DNA of 64,000 bases from Pseudothauera hydrothermalis. GTDB taxonomy: Bacteria > Pseudomonadota > Gammaproteobacteria > Burkholderiales > Rhodocyclaceae. The DNA lies in assembly GCF_003345255.1 (NCBI RefSeq), contig NZ_CP029331.1, forward strand, positions 1,612,001 through 1,676,000, in the 5' to 3' direction. Below the pieces are notes generated by a model. It searched no databases. It was not told where the DNA came from and saw only the letters and a list, made by a program, of their open reading frames with translations. Each line of letters begins with the position of its first letter. Within the stretch, counting starts at the first letter, position 1. This document shows positions 1 to 9,748 of the stretch, in pieces. The translations under genes were made by a program, and so were the position numbers.

Positions 1-1
1 G

Positions 2-478
2 TCGAAAGGCATCTCGGGCGGCTATCTGCCGCTGTCGCTGGTTCTGACCACGGACGAGGTCTACGCCGCGTTCTACCATGACGATACCGCGCGCGGTTTT
101 CTGCACTCGCATTCCTACACCGGCAACCCGCTGGCCTGCCGCGCGGCGCTGGCCACGCTGGACATTTTTGCTGAGGACGATGTGCTGGCTGCCAACCAGG
201 TCCGCGCGGCGGCCCTGCGTCAGGCCATGGACGCTGCCTTTGCCGATCATCCGGCGGTGCGCCACCTGCGCAGCCGGGGCATGATCCTGGCCTTCGACGT
301 AGACGGCGCCGGGCCCGGATTTGCCGGCCGCTTCTTCAGCGCCGCACTGACCCACGGCGTGCTGCTGCGCCCGATCGGACACACGGTGTACTTCATGCCG
401 CCTTACATCGTCGATGCAGCCGAAATCGACCATCTGATGCGCGGCGCCCGCGCCGCGCTGGACGAGGCGCTGACCTAA
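2..478 (+). CDS. bioA: Adenosylmethionine-8-amino-7-oxononanoate aminotransferase, C-terminal part
   Basis: The gene is cut by the left edge and about 158 C-terminal residues remain. It transfers an amino group from S-adenosylmethionine to 8-amino-7-oxononanoate to give 7,8-diaminopelargonate in biotin synthesis. The frame begins with [12 protein letters not shown], whose lysine is the PLP-binding lysine of class III aminotransferases, followed by [16 protein letters not shown], a typical BioA block. The C-terminal half is a small-domain fold ending in DEALT. bioF starts only 2 bases after the stop, so this is the first visible gene of a biotin operon. Identity is firm from the motifs and the neighbours. 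Confidence 0.93.
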   Translation, partial: SKGISGGYLPLSLVLTTDEVYAAFYHDDTARGFLHSHSYTGNPLACRAALATLDIFAEDDVLAANQVRAAALRQAMDAAFADHPAVRHLRSRGMILAFDVDGAGPGFAGRFFSAALTHGVLLRPIGHTVYFMPPYIVDAAEIDHLMRGARAALDEALT

Positions 479-480
479 AC

Positions 481-1641
481 ATGCTGCTCGACCGGCTACA
501 GGCGGATCTCGCCACCCTGAACGAACAAGCGCTGCGCCGCGTCCGGCGCACGCTCGACACCCCTTGCGGTCCGCATGCCACAGTGGACGGCCGCGAGATA
601 CTTGCGTTTTGTAGTAACGACTATCTCGGGCTGGCCGGCCATCCGCAGCTTGTCTGCGCACTGGCTGCTGGCGCTCAACGCTGGGGGGCTGGCTCGGGCG
701 CCTCGCATCTGGTCAGTGGCCACTACCGGGTGCACGACGAACTCGAAGCGCGTCTGGCGGCCTTCGTCGGCATGGATTCAGCGCTCTATCTGTCGACCGG
801 CTACATGGCCAATCTTGGCGTCTTGCCGGCACTGCTCGGACGCGGCGACGCGGTGTTCGCCGACCGTCTGAATCATGCCTCGCTGGTCGATGGCGCCTTG
901 CTCTCGCGCGCCAGCTTGCGCCGCTATCCGCATGGCGACGTCGAGGCACTGACCCGCTTGCTGGAAACCAGCGATGCACCGTGTAAGGCCATTGTCACCG
1001 ACAGCGTGTTCAGCATGGACGGCGATCTTGCCCCACTGACCGAACTGCTGGCGCTGGCCGAGCGGCACGACTGCTGGCTGATCGTCGACGACGCCCACGG
1101 TTTTGGCGTGCTCGGACCTCAGGGGCGCGGCGCACTAGCCGCAGCCGGGCTGGCGAGCTGGCGGCTGATCTATATCGGCACCTTGGGCAAGGCTGCCGGT
1201 CTGGCCGGCGCCTTTGTAGCCGGGCAGCGCGACGTGCTGGCCTGGTTGTTGCAGAAAATGCGCACCTACATCTTTACCACAGGCGCCCCTCCGGCACTGG
1301 CCCAGGCGCTGCTGGCAAGCCTTGAATTGATCGAACACGGCGACGAGCGCCGCGCCCGGCTCAACGCTCTCATTGAACAGTTCCGCGCCGAACTGCGGCT
1401 TACCCGTTGGCGCCTGTTGCCGTCGGCCACTGCCATCCAACCGGTGCAAGTCGGCGACAACGCCGAGACCCTGGCGCTTGCCCAGGCGCTGTGGGACGAA
1501 GGCTTGTGGGTGCCGGCAATCCGTCCGCCCACCGTGCCGCAGGGCAGCGCACGGCTACGGGTGTCGCTGACCGCAGCGCACGGCGCCGAGGACGTACGCC
1601 GCCTGACCGCGGCACTCAAACGCCTGGAGCAGACTCTGTGA
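481..1641 (+). CDS. bioF: 8-amino-7-oxononanoate synthase
   Basis: This 386-residue PLP enzyme condenses pimeloyl-ACP with L-alanine, with loss of CO2, to give 8-amino-7-oxononanoate. Visible family marks are [13 protein letters not shown] near residue 45, [12 protein letters not shown] near 75, [11 protein letters not shown] near 200 (PLP ring contacts) and the Schiff-base lysine in IGTLGKAAG near 237. The length matches the usual 380-395 residues. It is the second gene of the bioAFHCD operon. Its stop codon lies inside the GTGA overlap with bioH, which suggests translational coupling. Confidence 0.96.
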   Translation: MLLDRLQADLATLNEQALRRVRRTLDTPCGPHATVDGREILAFCSNDYLGLAGHPQLVCALAAGAQRWGAGSGASHLVSGHYRVHDELEARLAAFVGMDSALYLSTGYMANLGVLPALLGRGDAVFADRLNHASLVDGALLSRASLRRYPHGDVEALTRLLETSDAPCKAIVTDSVFSMDGDLAPLTELLALAERHDCWLIVDDAHGFGVLGPQGRGALAAAGLASWRLIYIGTLGKAAGLAGAFVAGQRDVLAWLLQKMRTYIFTTGAPPALAQALLASLELIEHGDERRARLNALIEQFRAELRLTRWRLLPSATAIQPVQVGDNAETLALAQALWDEGLWVPAIRPPTVPQGSARLRVSLTAAHGAEDVRRLTAALKRLEQTL

Positions 1642-2384
1642 GCCCCCCGTTGGTGCTGCTGCATGGCTGGGGACTGAGCGCGCGGGTGTGGGCGCCGCTG
1701 TGCGCCGAACTGGAGGCGTCAGACCTGGCTATTTGCGCGCCCGACCTGCCGGGGCATGGCGCCGCGCCTGCCGCCGGCAGTGCAACGCTCGCCGACTGGA
1801 GCGACCAGGTAGCTACCGATCTACCCGAAGGCGCCATCGTCTGCGGTTGGTCGCTGGGTGCTTTGATCGCGCTCGATCTGGCCGTGCGCCATGCCGTCAA
1901 GGTATCCCGGCTGGTCCTCATCGGCAGCACCCCGCGTTTTGTCGCCTGCGCAGACTGGCCCCATGGCCTGCCCACCCCTACCGTGGCCAATTTCTGTCGC
2001 CAATTCACCACCGCGCCGGCTGAGATATTGCGCCGCTTCATTGCGCTACAGACGCTGGGCGACACGCGCCGGCAGGGGCTCATCCGCGCATTGGATCACG
2101 CCTTGACCGCCGCAGCCCCCGGCACCGCACAGGCCGCTGCGCTGGCCGACGGTTTGGCGGTGCTGGCCGACACCGATTTACGCGCCGCCGTGGCAAGCGT
2201 TCGACAACCCACCCTATTGATCCACGGCGAAGGCGACGCGCTGATGCCGCTTTCCGCGGGCCGCTGGCTGGCTGCCACGCTGCCGGCTGCGCGGCTAGAA
2301 GCGCTGGCCGGCTGCGGACACGCGCCTTTTTTGTCGCAACCGGAAGCGTGCGCGGCTTTGCTGGAGCGCTTCATCCATGGCTGA
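1638..2384 (+). CDS. bioH: Pimeloyl-ACP methyl ester carboxylesterase
   Basis: This is an alpha/beta hydrolase of 248 residues that cleaves the methyl ester of pimeloyl-ACP and so ends the BioC-BioH chain-extension route. The oxyanion block LLHGWG lies at the start, the nucleophile elbow is CGWSLGA near residue 73, the acid is in [10 protein letters not shown] and the histidine in GCGHAPF near the end. The reading frame extends far upstream inside bioF, but the GTG at 1638 overlaps the bioF stop (GTGA) and gives the standard N terminus, so I chose it. It overlaps bioC by 8 bases. Confidence 0.94.
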   Translation: MSPPLVLLHGWGLSARVWAPLCAELEASDLAICAPDLPGHGAAPAAGSATLADWSDQVATDLPEGAIVCGWSLGALIALDLAVRHAVKVSRLVLIGSTPRFVACADWPHGLPTPTVANFCRQFTTAPAEILRRFIALQTLGDTRRQGLIRALDHALTAAAPGTAQAAALADGLAVLADTDLRAAVASVRQPTLLIHGEGDALMPLSAGRWLAATLPAARLEALAGCGHAPFLSQPEACAALLERFIHG

Positions 2385-3159
2385 TACCGCCGCGGTCAAA
2401 GCCCGCATCCGGCAGGCTTTCCATCGCGCGGCCGGCACCTATGACCAGGCAGCCGTGGTGCAGCGTGAAGTCTGTCAGTATCTGGCCGACTTTGCCGCCT
2501 CATACCCCTGCCCCGGGCCGCTTGAGCGGGTGCTGGATGCCGGCTGCGGCACCGGCCATGCGCTGCCCCTGCTTGCAGCCCGCTACCCGCAGGCGGATTT
2601 GCTCGCGCTCGATTTCGCGTCGGGCATGCTGGCGCATGTGCGCGGTCATCTACGTGTATGCGGCGATCTGGAACAATTGCCCTTGGCTGCGGCCAGTATG
2701 GACGCAGTGTGGTCCAGCCTGGCGGCTCAATGGTGCCGGCCACAGGCCCTGTTCGGCGAACTCGCACGGGTGTTGCGCCCACGGGGTATGGCGTGGATCG
2801 CCACACTCGGTCCGGAAACGCTGTGCGAGCTGCGCGATGCGTTCCGCGCGGTCGACGATCTGCCCCATGCGATCGATTTTCATTGCCCGCAGACCTGGCA
2901 GCGTGCCGCCGAGGACGCGGGCTTTGCGGTGTGTGGGCTACTGCGCCGGCCTTGTGCCGCGCTGGACACCGACCTGCGCGGGCTGCTGCGCCACATCAAG
3001 GCAATCGGCGCACACACGGTCAGCCACACTCCGCGCACGCCGCTCGGCCGCGAGGCTTGGCACAGGCTGGCGCGTCGTTATGAGAGATGGCGCCGCCCGG
3101 ACGGCCTGTTGCCGGCCACCTACGATGTCATTCTGCTTGCCCTGGAGCGCCGCCCATGA
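2377..3159 (+). CDS. bioC: Malonyl-ACP O-methyltransferase
   Basis: The 260-residue SAM-dependent methyltransferase caps malonyl-ACP as its methyl ester, so that fatty-acid enzymes can extend it to pimeloyl-ACP. The glycine-rich SAM site is VLDAGCGTGHALP near residue 50. A FHRAAGTYDQAAVVQ N terminus is typical of BioC (family start F-x-x-A-A-x-x-Y). Later blocks include WSSLAAQWC and TLGPETLCELRDAF, also BioC-like. It sits between bioH (8-base overlap) and bioD (ATGA overlap). Confidence 0.95.
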   Translation: MADTAAVKARIRQAFHRAAGTYDQAAVVQREVCQYLADFAASYPCPGPLERVLDAGCGTGHALPLLAARYPQADLLALDFASGMLAHVRGHLRVCGDLEQLPLAAASMDAVWSSLAAQWCRPQALFGELARVLRPRGMAWIATLGPETLCELRDAFRAVDDLPHAIDFHCPQTWQRAAEDAGFAVCGLLRRPCAALDTDLRGLLRHIKAIGAHTVSHTPRTPLGREAWHRLARRYERWRRPDGLLPATYDVILLALERRP

Positions 3160-3839
3160 ACACCTCTGCCGCCTGGTTTGTGACCGGCACCGATACCGAA
3201 ATCGGCAAAACCTACGCAACCTGCGCCTTACTGCACGCCGCACGGCGGTCGGGTCTGCGCGCGCTGGCGATGAAACCGGTGGCCGCCGGCGCACAGTGGA
3301 TCGACGGCCGCCTGGTCAATGAAGACGCGCTGCGTCTGTTGGCCGCAGGCAGTTTCGATCCGGGGCTGGATACGCTCAATCCGTATTGCCTGGCCAGTCC
3401 GATTGCGCCCCATATCGCCGCCCAGGAAGAAGGCGTGCGCATCGAGACCGAACCGATCCGCGCTGCGTTAAACCGCCTGCGGGCGCAGGCCGACTGTGTA
3501 TTCGTGGAAGGCGCCGGCGGGTTTTGCGTGCCGCTCGGCCCAGATTATGACTTTGCGATGCTGGCGCGTGAGCTTGCGCTGCCGGTGATTCTGGTGGTCG
3601 GCATGCGCCTAGGCTGCATCAACCATGCCCTGCTCACCGCCGAAGCGGTTGCCGCCCGCGGCTTGCGGCTGGCCGGCTGGATCGCCAACCTGATCGATGC
3701 GCAAATGCTGCGGATAGACGAAAACCTGGCCACTTTGCGCCAACGCCTGCCCGCCCCCTTGCTGGGCGTGCTGCCCTTTGACCCGGATGACAACCCCGCT
3801 GCGGCCAGCACCGCACTCACCCTGCCAGAGGCCGTTTGA
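3156..3839 (+). CDS. bioD: ATP-dependent dethiobiotin synthetase
   Basis: The 227-residue enzyme closes the ureido ring of dethiobiotin from diaminopelargonate, CO2 and ATP. The P-loop is TGTDTEIGKT at residues 9-18, the second lysine is in AMKPVAAG, and VEGAGGFCVPL is the family glycine-rich block. The start is the ATG at 3156 overlapping the bioC stop; the longer upstream frame is the shadow of bioC. It is the last gene of the biotin operon; the next gene is on the opposite strand 41 bases away. No bioB is seen in the window. Confidence 0.95.
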   Translation: MNTSAAWFVTGTDTEIGKTYATCALLHAARRSGLRALAMKPVAAGAQWIDGRLVNEDALRLLAAGSFDPGLDTLNPYCLASPIAPHIAAQEEGVRIETEPIRAALNRLRAQADCVFVEGAGGFCVPLGPDYDFAMLARELALPVILVVGMRLGCINHALLTAEAVAARGLRLAGWIANLIDAQMLRIDENLATLRQRLPAPLLGVLPFDPDDNPAAASTALTLPEAV

Positions 3840-3880
3840 GCGGCTGGCGCACCCGCGGTCGGCCGGTTCTCTGCAAGGAA

Positions 3881-5680
3881 TCAAAACGGCCAGATCAGCG
3901 GAATCACGATCACGCCTACCGCCCACATCAACAAGTTAAGCGGAATGCCGATGCGCAGAAAGTCGGTGAAGCGATAGCCGCCGGCGTTATACACGAAGGT
4001 ATTGGTCTGGTAGCCGATCGGGGTGGCAAAGCTCGCGCTGGCGGCAAACATTACCGCCACCACGAAAGGGCGCGGGTCCACGCCCAGATGCTGCGCCAGA
4101 CCGATGGCAATCGGCGTGATCAGCACCGCCACCGCGTTGTTCGACAGAAGCTCGGTGAGCACGGAGGTGAATAGGTAAATAAAGGCGAACATCATCAAAG
4201 GACTGGCCCACGGCGCCGCGGCGGTGACGCTTTCCACGATCAGTCTGACCAAACCGACCTTATCCATGGCGATGCTGATCGCCAGCATGCCGAAGATCAA
4301 CGACAAAATCTTCCAATCCACCGCCTTGTAGGCATCGTCCACATCCAGGCACCTGGTCACCAGCACCGCAGCGGCAGCAATCAGCGCCAAGCCCTCGATC
4401 GGCATCACATTGAAGGCTGCGAGCAGCATCACCGACAGCGTGGCGACGATGGCCAACGGTGCCTTGTCACGGCGGTAAGCGCGCTCTTGCACGGTGTTAA
4501 GGCTGATCAGATCTCCGTTGTCGGCAAAGCGTTTGATCTGCGCGGCGGTGCCTTCGACCAGCATCACGTCGCCGAACTGCAGTTGGAAGTCGTCCAGGTT
4601 GCTGCGCACATTCTCGTCTTGGCGATGCACCGCCAGCACCGCGATGCCGTAGCGCGCGGTCAGATCGAGATCGCGCATCGGACGGTGGACATAGCGCGAA
4701 TTGCGCCCGACGATCGCTTCGACCAGCATCACATCGCGGGTGGCAATGGTCTCGAAAGCGTTGCCGCGGGAAAATTCCAACATGCCGGACTCGCGCAACT
4801 CGACCACATCGCGCACCGTGGTATGGATGACCAAGCGGTCGCCCGCGGCCAGCACCGTCGTATTGGGCGGCTCGGTGATCACCTCGTCGCCGCGAAAGAG
4901 TTTGAGCACCTGCAGGCCGGCCTTGCCGTTGAGGTTGGCTTCGGCGATGGTGCGACCGCACATCGGCGAGTCATGCGGCACCAGTAATTCGCTCATGAAG
5001 GTACGCGCCAGGTCCGGGCGCAGCGTGCGGGCGAGCGTTTCGCGCGCCGGCAGCAGCCGGTTGCCGAACAACATCACGAAGATGAAACCGCTGGCAGCCA
5101 GGATCGAGCCGGCCAGGGTGATCTCGAACATGCCGAAAGGCGCCAGTCCCTGCTTGCGCGCCACCCCATCGACCAGAATATTGGTCGAAGTGCCGATCAT
5201 GGTCAGCGTGCCGCCGAGGATGGTGGCGTAAGAGAGCGGAATCAGCAGCTTGGACGGCTGGGTATTGGAACGCCGCGCCAAGGCGATGGCCACCGGGGTG
5301 AGAATGGCCACCACCGGAGTGTTGTTGATGAAAGCGGAAATCAAAATGGCCAGCAGCATCAGGCCGCCAAGCAGGCGCTTCGGGTCGTCGCCCACCCGCG
5401 CACCCAACCAGTTGCCCAGCACTTCCACGCAGCCGGTGCGCTCCAGTGCGGCAGAAAGTACGAACATGCAGGCAATGGTCGCCGGCGCCGGATTGGAGAG
5501 CACCGACAACACTTCGGCCGGAGTGAGCAGTTGCGCCACCAGCAAGGCGGCCACACCGGCCGCAACCACCACGTCGGGACTCCATTTTTCGCGCACAAAC
5601 GCCACCAACACCGCCACCAGGACGAAGACGACGAAGAGCAGCGGAAAATCCAAAGACGGCATGGAGTGCAGACGGGTCAT
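3881..5680 (-). CDS. SLC13/DASS-type anion permease with TrkA-C (RCK) domains
   Basis: This is a 599-residue membrane protein of the divalent anion:Na+ symporter group. Hydrophobic segments fill residues 10-200; a central soluble part (about 210-390) looks like two tandem RCK/TrkA-C domains, for example NLNGKAGLQVLKLFRG and FGDVMLVEGTAAQIKRFAD; hydrophobic segments resume from about 400 to the end. Family blocks SAFINNTPVVAILTPVAI and ELLSNNAVAVLITPIAI carry the paired sodium/anion loops. The substrate (sulfate, phosphate or dicarboxylate) cannot be read. A second ATG at 5662 is an equally good start; neither has a strong ribosome-binding site. Confidence 0.85.
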   Translation of the reverse strand: MTRLHSMPSLDFPLLFVVFVLVAVLVAFVREKWSPDVVVAAGVAALLVAQLLTPAEVLSVLSNPAPATIACMFVLSAALERTGCVEVLGNWLGARVGDDPKRLLGGLMLLAILISAFINNTPVVAILTPVAIALARRSNTQPSKLLIPLSYATILGGTLTMIGTSTNILVDGVARKQGLAPFGMFEITLAGSILAASGFIFVMLFGNRLLPARETLARTLRPDLARTFMSELLVPHDSPMCGRTIAEANLNGKAGLQVLKLFRGDEVITEPPNTTVLAAGDRLVIHTTVRDVVELRESGMLEFSRGNAFETIATRDVMLVEAIVGRNSRYVHRPMRDLDLTARYGIAVLAVHRQDENVRSNLDDFQLQFGDVMLVEGTAAQIKRFADNGDLISLNTVQERAYRRDKAPLAIVATLSVMLLAAFNVMPIEGLALIAAAAVLVTRCLDVDDAYKAVDWKILSLIFGMLAISIAMDKVGLVRLIVESVTAAAPWASPLMMFAFIYLFTSVLTELLSNNAVAVLITPIAIGLAQHLGVDPRPFVVAVMFAASASFATPIGYQTNTFVYNAGGYRFTDFLRIGIPLNLLMWAVGVIVIPLIWPF

Positions 5681-5849
5681 GTGAAGCCGCTACGGTGCGG
5701 CGCACCAACAATAATCCGCCGGCTTTAGATGGTCCAAGAATGTTTTTCCATTTCCATATAACGCATGCGCCTATAAAACGGAAAGGCATGCAAAAACACT
5801 GTGCGGCGACCGCCACTCCGGGCGTACCGCTTGGACCGGATAACTGGAT

Positions 5850-7523
5850 TTAGAGCGCGGCGCGCGCTTCGGTCGGCTCCCCCTCCCGAAAGCGCAGCAG
5901 GCGCTCGCGGTCGGGAATGGTGACGTAGCGGCGGCTGATGGTGATCAGACCATGGTCGGTCAGTTGTTGGAACGCGCGCGACAAGGTGGCCGGGCTGATG
6001 TTCAGATAAGAGGCAATCACCTGTTTTTGCGCCGGCAATTGCGCTTCGATGACGCCGTGTGCGTTGATCTGCGCGTGCGCCAACAAATGATCAATGATGC
6101 GCTCCATTGCGGTATGCAGCGTTAGAGCTTCGATCTCGGCGGTGAGCCGCTGCACCCGATGCCCGAGATGCGCCACCACGGCCATCCAAAAAGCGGGGTT
6201 GCATGCTTGCACCCGGCGCACCGCATCGGCCGGCAGCAACAGCACCACCGCTGTACCCAGACTCTGCGCATCGACCCTTGCCGGCTGCCGGGTGAACACC
6301 TCGACCTCGGCAAAAACGTCCGGCGGATTGAGAATATCCAGCACCTTTTCAGCGCCGTGGCTGTTGACTGCGGCCAGGCTGATCTGGCCGTTGATCACCA
6401 GGTAAATACCCGCCGGCTCATCGCCTTTTTGAAACAGCACCTGCCCTTTACGCAAGCGGATGAGCCGCGCGGCGCGCTCCAGGGTTAGCTGTTCGTCGCG
6501 GCCGAGTGCGCCGAACAACGGGTGACGCGACAGCACCGTATGCCCGGGCAAGATGGCGTGACGGCCCGCCACGCCCGCTCGCACCGGATCGGCGAGCGGG
6601 TGCGCGGCCTCTTCCAACGACGCCGACCTGCGACTGCCCTGTTCCGCCTCCTGCACTGACAGCACCAGCAAGATAGCCATGCGCCCTTGCAGCACCAAAT
6701 GGGTGATGCGCACCGCCACCGAACGCACTGTACCCCCCGCCGCGATGCAGTCGATTTCGCCCTCGAAGGCGCCGTGCATCAAAACTTCGCTCATCACCAC
6801 CGGGAAACGCTGTGCCTGGTTGTCGCCAAAAAGCGTGGCGCTGCTGCGACCGGCCAGTTCCGCAGCCGATGTGCCAAACAGCTCCCCGGCTGCCGCATTG
6901 GCTTGCAGCACACTGACCGGCAGCAAACTGCTATCGAGCGCCATCACCAGCGCGGGCGCTGCGCCAGCGGTGATCATTTCCAACACATCGGTTTGGCTGG
7001 CGTGCAGTGTGGCGCTGCCCAAGGCCAGCACCTCGGCAAACTGGCGGCTCAGACCGGTCGCCCCCAGCCCACCGCCAACCGCTCCTTCGGCTGGTCGGCG
7101 CGAGCCGAGCGGTTGAGCCGCGCGTAAGCGGCGGGCCAACCCCTGGTCTTCGCCCTGAATGTGGCGGATCAGCCAGTCGGCCAAAAAAGCCAAAATTTGC
7201 TGTCCGTCTGGCACTGCATGCTCGGACAGCTCGTCGAGCATGTCGCCCACATGGGCCAAAAAGCGCGCGTGATTGAGGTGATGACCATGTGCGTAGGCGG
7301 GCGGCAGCGCGCAGAGCGCCATCAGCGCCTCTTCGGTGCCGAAATGCACCTCGGCGTAGTCTTTGAGGTAACCCAGCAGCAATCTGACTTCATCGGCGCT
7401 CAACGCCGCATTGGCTTGCAGCCGACGCGCAATGGCGTTGATCATGTCGACCAAACTACGGTGCTGACGGTCGATCACATCGATACCGGTGCGCAGCGCT
7501 TCGCTCCACGCCAGTTGTTCCAT
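5850..7523 (-). CDS. Hemerythrin-PAS-CRP/FNR fusion regulator
   Basis: This 557-residue protein joins three modules. Residues 1-130 are a bacteriohemerythrin domain with the di-iron ligand pattern: DRQH, HFGTEE, HGHHLNHARF and HIQGEDQGL. Residues about 185-300 look like a PAS domain. Residues about 335-450 form a cyclic-nucleotide-type barrel and 480-545 a winged helix (recognition helix SPATLSRAFQQL). No N-terminal cysteine cluster of FNR is present. The start at 7523 is chosen because AGGTGAGG lies just upstream and the hemerythrin domain begins there. The layout suggests an O2- or NO-responsive transcription factor; that is inference. Confidence 0.88.
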   Translation of the reverse strand: MEQLAWSEALRTGIDVIDRQHRSLVDMINAIARRLQANAALSADEVRLLLGYLKDYAEVHFGTEEALMALCALPPAYAHGHHLNHARFLAHVGDMLDELSEHAVPDGQQILAFLADWLIRHIQGEDQGLARRLRAAQPLGSRRPAEGAVGGGLGATGLSRQFAEVLALGSATLHASQTDVLEMITAGAAPALVMALDSSLLPVSVLQANAAAGELFGTSAAELAGRSSATLFGDNQAQRFPVVMSEVLMHGAFEGEIDCIAAGGTVRSVAVRITHLVLQGRMAILLVLSVQEAEQGSRRSASLEEAAHPLADPVRAGVAGRHAILPGHTVLSRHPLFGALGRDEQLTLERAARLIRLRKGQVLFQKGDEPAGIYLVINGQISLAAVNSHGAEKVLDILNPPDVFAEVEVFTRQPARVDAQSLGTAVVLLLPADAVRRVQACNPAFWMAVVAHLGHRVQRLTAEIEALTLHTAMERIIDHLLAHAQINAHGVIEAQLPAQKQVIASYLNISPATLSRAFQQLTDHGLITISRRYVTIPDRERLLRFREGEPTEARAAL

Positions 7524-7614
7524 TTGCCTCACCTTTGGAATCCCAGCTTGCGCAAACGGCCTCGTATTTGCCGTGCACAGGGCGCAATTGTGGCCAAGCC
7601 GGCCCGCCATCCGC

Positions 7615-7628
7615 TTGATGCAAGTCAA
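7615..7628. promoter_or_regulatory. FNR/Dnr-type box TTGATGCAAGTCAA
   Basis: The site matches TTGAT-N4-ATCAA with one mismatch (GTCAA). It lies between two divergent genes, about 87 bases upstream of the hemerythrin-CRP regulator and 83 bases upstream of rlhA. The position would suit an activator of the regulator gene or autoregulation. Confidence 0.6.
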
Positions 7629-7711
7629 GCCGGCTAGGCCGATGGCAGCGGCGCGCACCTGGGAGGGCCAAACCGGTATCATGGCGCCCCTGTCGATCGC
7701 CGCCCGCAGTC

Positions 7712-8854
7712 ATGACCTCAAAACGCCGCATTCCCCACAGCCAGCTTGAACTGCTCGCCCCCGCCCGCAATGCCGAAATCGGCATCGAAGCGGTCAATCA
7801 TGGCGCGGATGCGGTGTATATCGGCGGACCGGCTTTTGGCGCGCGCGCCGGGGCGGGTAACGCACTGGCCGACATCGAGCGCGTGGTGCGTCATGCCCAT
7901 CGTTTCGATGCGCGGGTCTTTGTCACGCTCAATACCATTTTGCGTGACGATGAGCTGGAGCAAGCGCGGCGCATGGCCTGGGCGCTTTACGAGATGGGTG
8001 CCGACGCGCTGATCGTTCAGGACATGGGGCTATTGGAACTCGATCTGCCGCCCATTCAGTTACATGCCAGCACCCAAACCGATATCCGCACACCGGAAAA
8101 AGCACGGTTTTTGCAGGATGTGGGCTTTTCCCAAATCGTGCTGGCGCGAGAGCTTACCCTGCCCCAGATCCGCGCCATCCGCGCCGCCACCGACCCGGCA
8201 CGCTGCGTGATCGAGTTTTTCATCCACGGCGCGCTGTGCGTAGCCTACAGCGGCCAGTGCTACATCAGCCACGCCCACACCGGGCGCAGCGCCAACCGCG
8301 GCGACTGCTCGCAAGCCTGTCGCCTGCCCTACAACGTCGTCGATCGGGCCGGGCGCATCATTGCCCATCAGCAGCATGTACTGTCGCTCAAAGACAACGA
8401 CCAGGCGGCCAATTTGGCTGCGCTGATCGATGCCGGAGTACGCAGCTTCAAAATCGAAGGGCGTTACAAGGACATGGGCTATGTCAAAAACATCACCGCC
8501 CATTACCGCCAACTGCTCGACGCCATCCTCGACCAGCGCCCCGATCTGGCGCGAGCTTCCAGCGGGCGGTGCCGCTACGGCTTTACGCCTGACCCGCGGC
8601 GCAACTACAACCGCGGTGCCACCGATTATTTCGTCAACGGCCGCCAAGCCGACATTGGCGCGTTCGAGGCACCGACCTGGGCCGGCCTGCCGCTGGGCGA
8701 GGTAGTAGCGATTGCAAACGACAATTTCGAGCTGGCTTGTGCTGCGCAACTGGCCAATGGCGATGGCCTGACCTATTTCGATTTGCAACGCACGCTGATC
8801 GGCTTTCGCGCCAACAAAGTCGAACGTCTGCCTGCGGCGGGCGCAGATCCGTAA
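7712..8854 (+). pseudogene. rlhA: rlhA 5' part (23S rRNA 5-hydroxycytidine C2501 synthase), cut by IS66 insertion
   Basis: The frame encodes the N-terminal 380 residues of a U32-family protein of the RlhA (YdcP) type, which hydroxylates C2501 of 23S rRNA. It has ELLAPARNAEIG, GADAVYIGGPAFGAR, IEFFIHGALCVAYSGQC and ANRGDCSQACRLPY, the last two with the cysteines expected to bind the Fe-S cluster. RlhA is normally about 650 residues; here the frame runs into the insertion element at 8851 and stops at 8854. The remaining third resumes at 11855. Joining 7712-8850 to 11863-12712 gives one open 662-residue frame. The fragment keeps all visible cysteine motifs but lacks the C-terminal domain. Confidence 0.93.
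8843..8850. repeat. Target-site duplication, left copy (GCAGATCC)
   Basis: GCAGATCC directly precedes the left end of the IS66-family element and is repeated exactly after its right end at 11855-11862. Eight bases is the usual duplication for IS66. Confidence 0.95.
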
Positions 8855-8872
8855 CCGTCCGAGCAACCCCGT
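8851..8872 (+). repeat. IS66 left inverted repeat
   Basis: GTAACCGTCCGAGC followed by AACCCCGT. It matches the reverse complement of 11833-11854 except at one position. Confidence 0.93.
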
Positions 8873-8936
8873 AGTTCCCGGTCAGCGCTGAATCGCCGAT
8901 CGTTGCGGCTCCCGAATTCACTTCAGGAGAGCGACG

Positions 8937-9332
8937 ATGATGGAGCAGGACAGACTGATGGCGCTGGAAGAACCACCGGCTCAGGACCGTGGCGAAGCGG
9001 GCGTTCAGCGGCGCGTGCATCGCGACGATGCATTCTGGCGCTCGCATGAGCAGCAGCGGCGCCGGCAAGGCTTGAGCATTCCGCAGTATTGCCAGGCCAC
9101 CGGCCTGGCGCTGTCGACGTTCCGGCACCGCATCAACCGCCTGGCCGCTGTCGAGGCAGGGTCGGCAGTGGGCGAAGCCGGCGGCCGGTTCATCGCGCTC
9201 GTGCAGCCAGCCTCCTCGGGGCAGGTCGATGCGATGCAGATCGAAGTCGTGCTGCCCGAATCGATGACGCTGCGCCTGCACGGGGCGGCTGCGCGGCAGG
9301 TGCTCGATCGCGTGCTGGCGCGGCTGCCGTGA
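8937..9332 (+). CDS. tnpA: IS66 accessory protein TnpA
   Basis: This 131-residue protein is the first ORF of the IS66 element. The middle part, FWRSHEQQRRRQGLSIPQYC followed by GLALSTFRHR, is a helix-turn-helix of the kind found in IS66 TnpA, needed for transposition. It follows a GGAGAGCGACG ribosome-binding region. Its stop overlaps the tnpB GTG (GTGA). Length and position match the family. Confidence 0.88.
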   Translation: MMEQDRLMALEEPPAQDRGEAGVQRRVHRDDAFWRSHEQQRRRQGLSIPQYCQATGLALSTFRHRINRLAAVEAGSAVGEAGGRFIALVQPASSGQVDAMQIEVVLPESMTLRLHGAAARQVLDRVLARLP

Positions 9333-9676
9333 TCCTGTCCTCGGCGATCCGCGCCCACGTCTATAGCGAAGCGGTGGACATGAGGAAGTCGATCGATGGG
9401 CTCGCGCAGATCGTGTCGCGCTGCATGGGCATGAACCCGCTCTCGGGTCAGGTGTTCGTGTTCATCGGTCGGCGCCGCGACAAGGCCAAGCTGCTGGTGT
9501 GGGACCGCCATGGGTTCTGGGTGCTGTACAAGCGCCTGGAGCGCGGGCGTTTCACCGACCCCGCGCGGCTGTCGGCTGAGGGCCTGGCGATGAGCGAGTT
9601 GCTGGCCTGGCTCGATGGTATCGATCTGTCGCGGACACGCCGCCTGGCGCCGGTGGCGGCCAGCGTCGTGGGGTAA
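9329..9676 (+). CDS. tnpB: IS66 accessory protein TnpB (Orf2)
   Basis: The 115-residue protein has the family signature: HVYSEAVDMRKSIDGLAQIV, then GQVFVFIGRRRDKAKLLVWD and GFWVLYKRLERGRF. These blocks define the IS66 Orf2 family, an accessory protein needed for transposition whose exact role is not settled. I chose the GTG at 9329 because it overlaps the tnpA stop and gives the usual N terminus. The frame is open upstream, but that part is only a shadow of tnpA. Confidence 0.92.
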   Translation: MILSSAIRAHVYSEAVDMRKSIDGLAQIVSRCMGMNPLSGQVFVFIGRRRDKAKLLVWDRHGFWVLYKRLERGRFTDPARLSAEGLAMSELLAWLDGIDLSRTRRLAPVAASVVG

Positions 9677-9748
9677 GTCGCGGCCGCGTGGGCAATCGGT
9701 GATTCACCGCATTCACCCGAGGTGCCGGTGCTGGCATGCTCATGGCCC

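Noticed and set aside
1407-1637. N-terminal extension of bioH
   Set aside because: It is a frame shadow of bioF; the GTG at 1638 in the stop overlap gives the normal protein start.
3836-4174. Small plus-strand ORF after bioD
   Set aside because: It is antisense to the SLC13-type permease 3' end and shows no family features.
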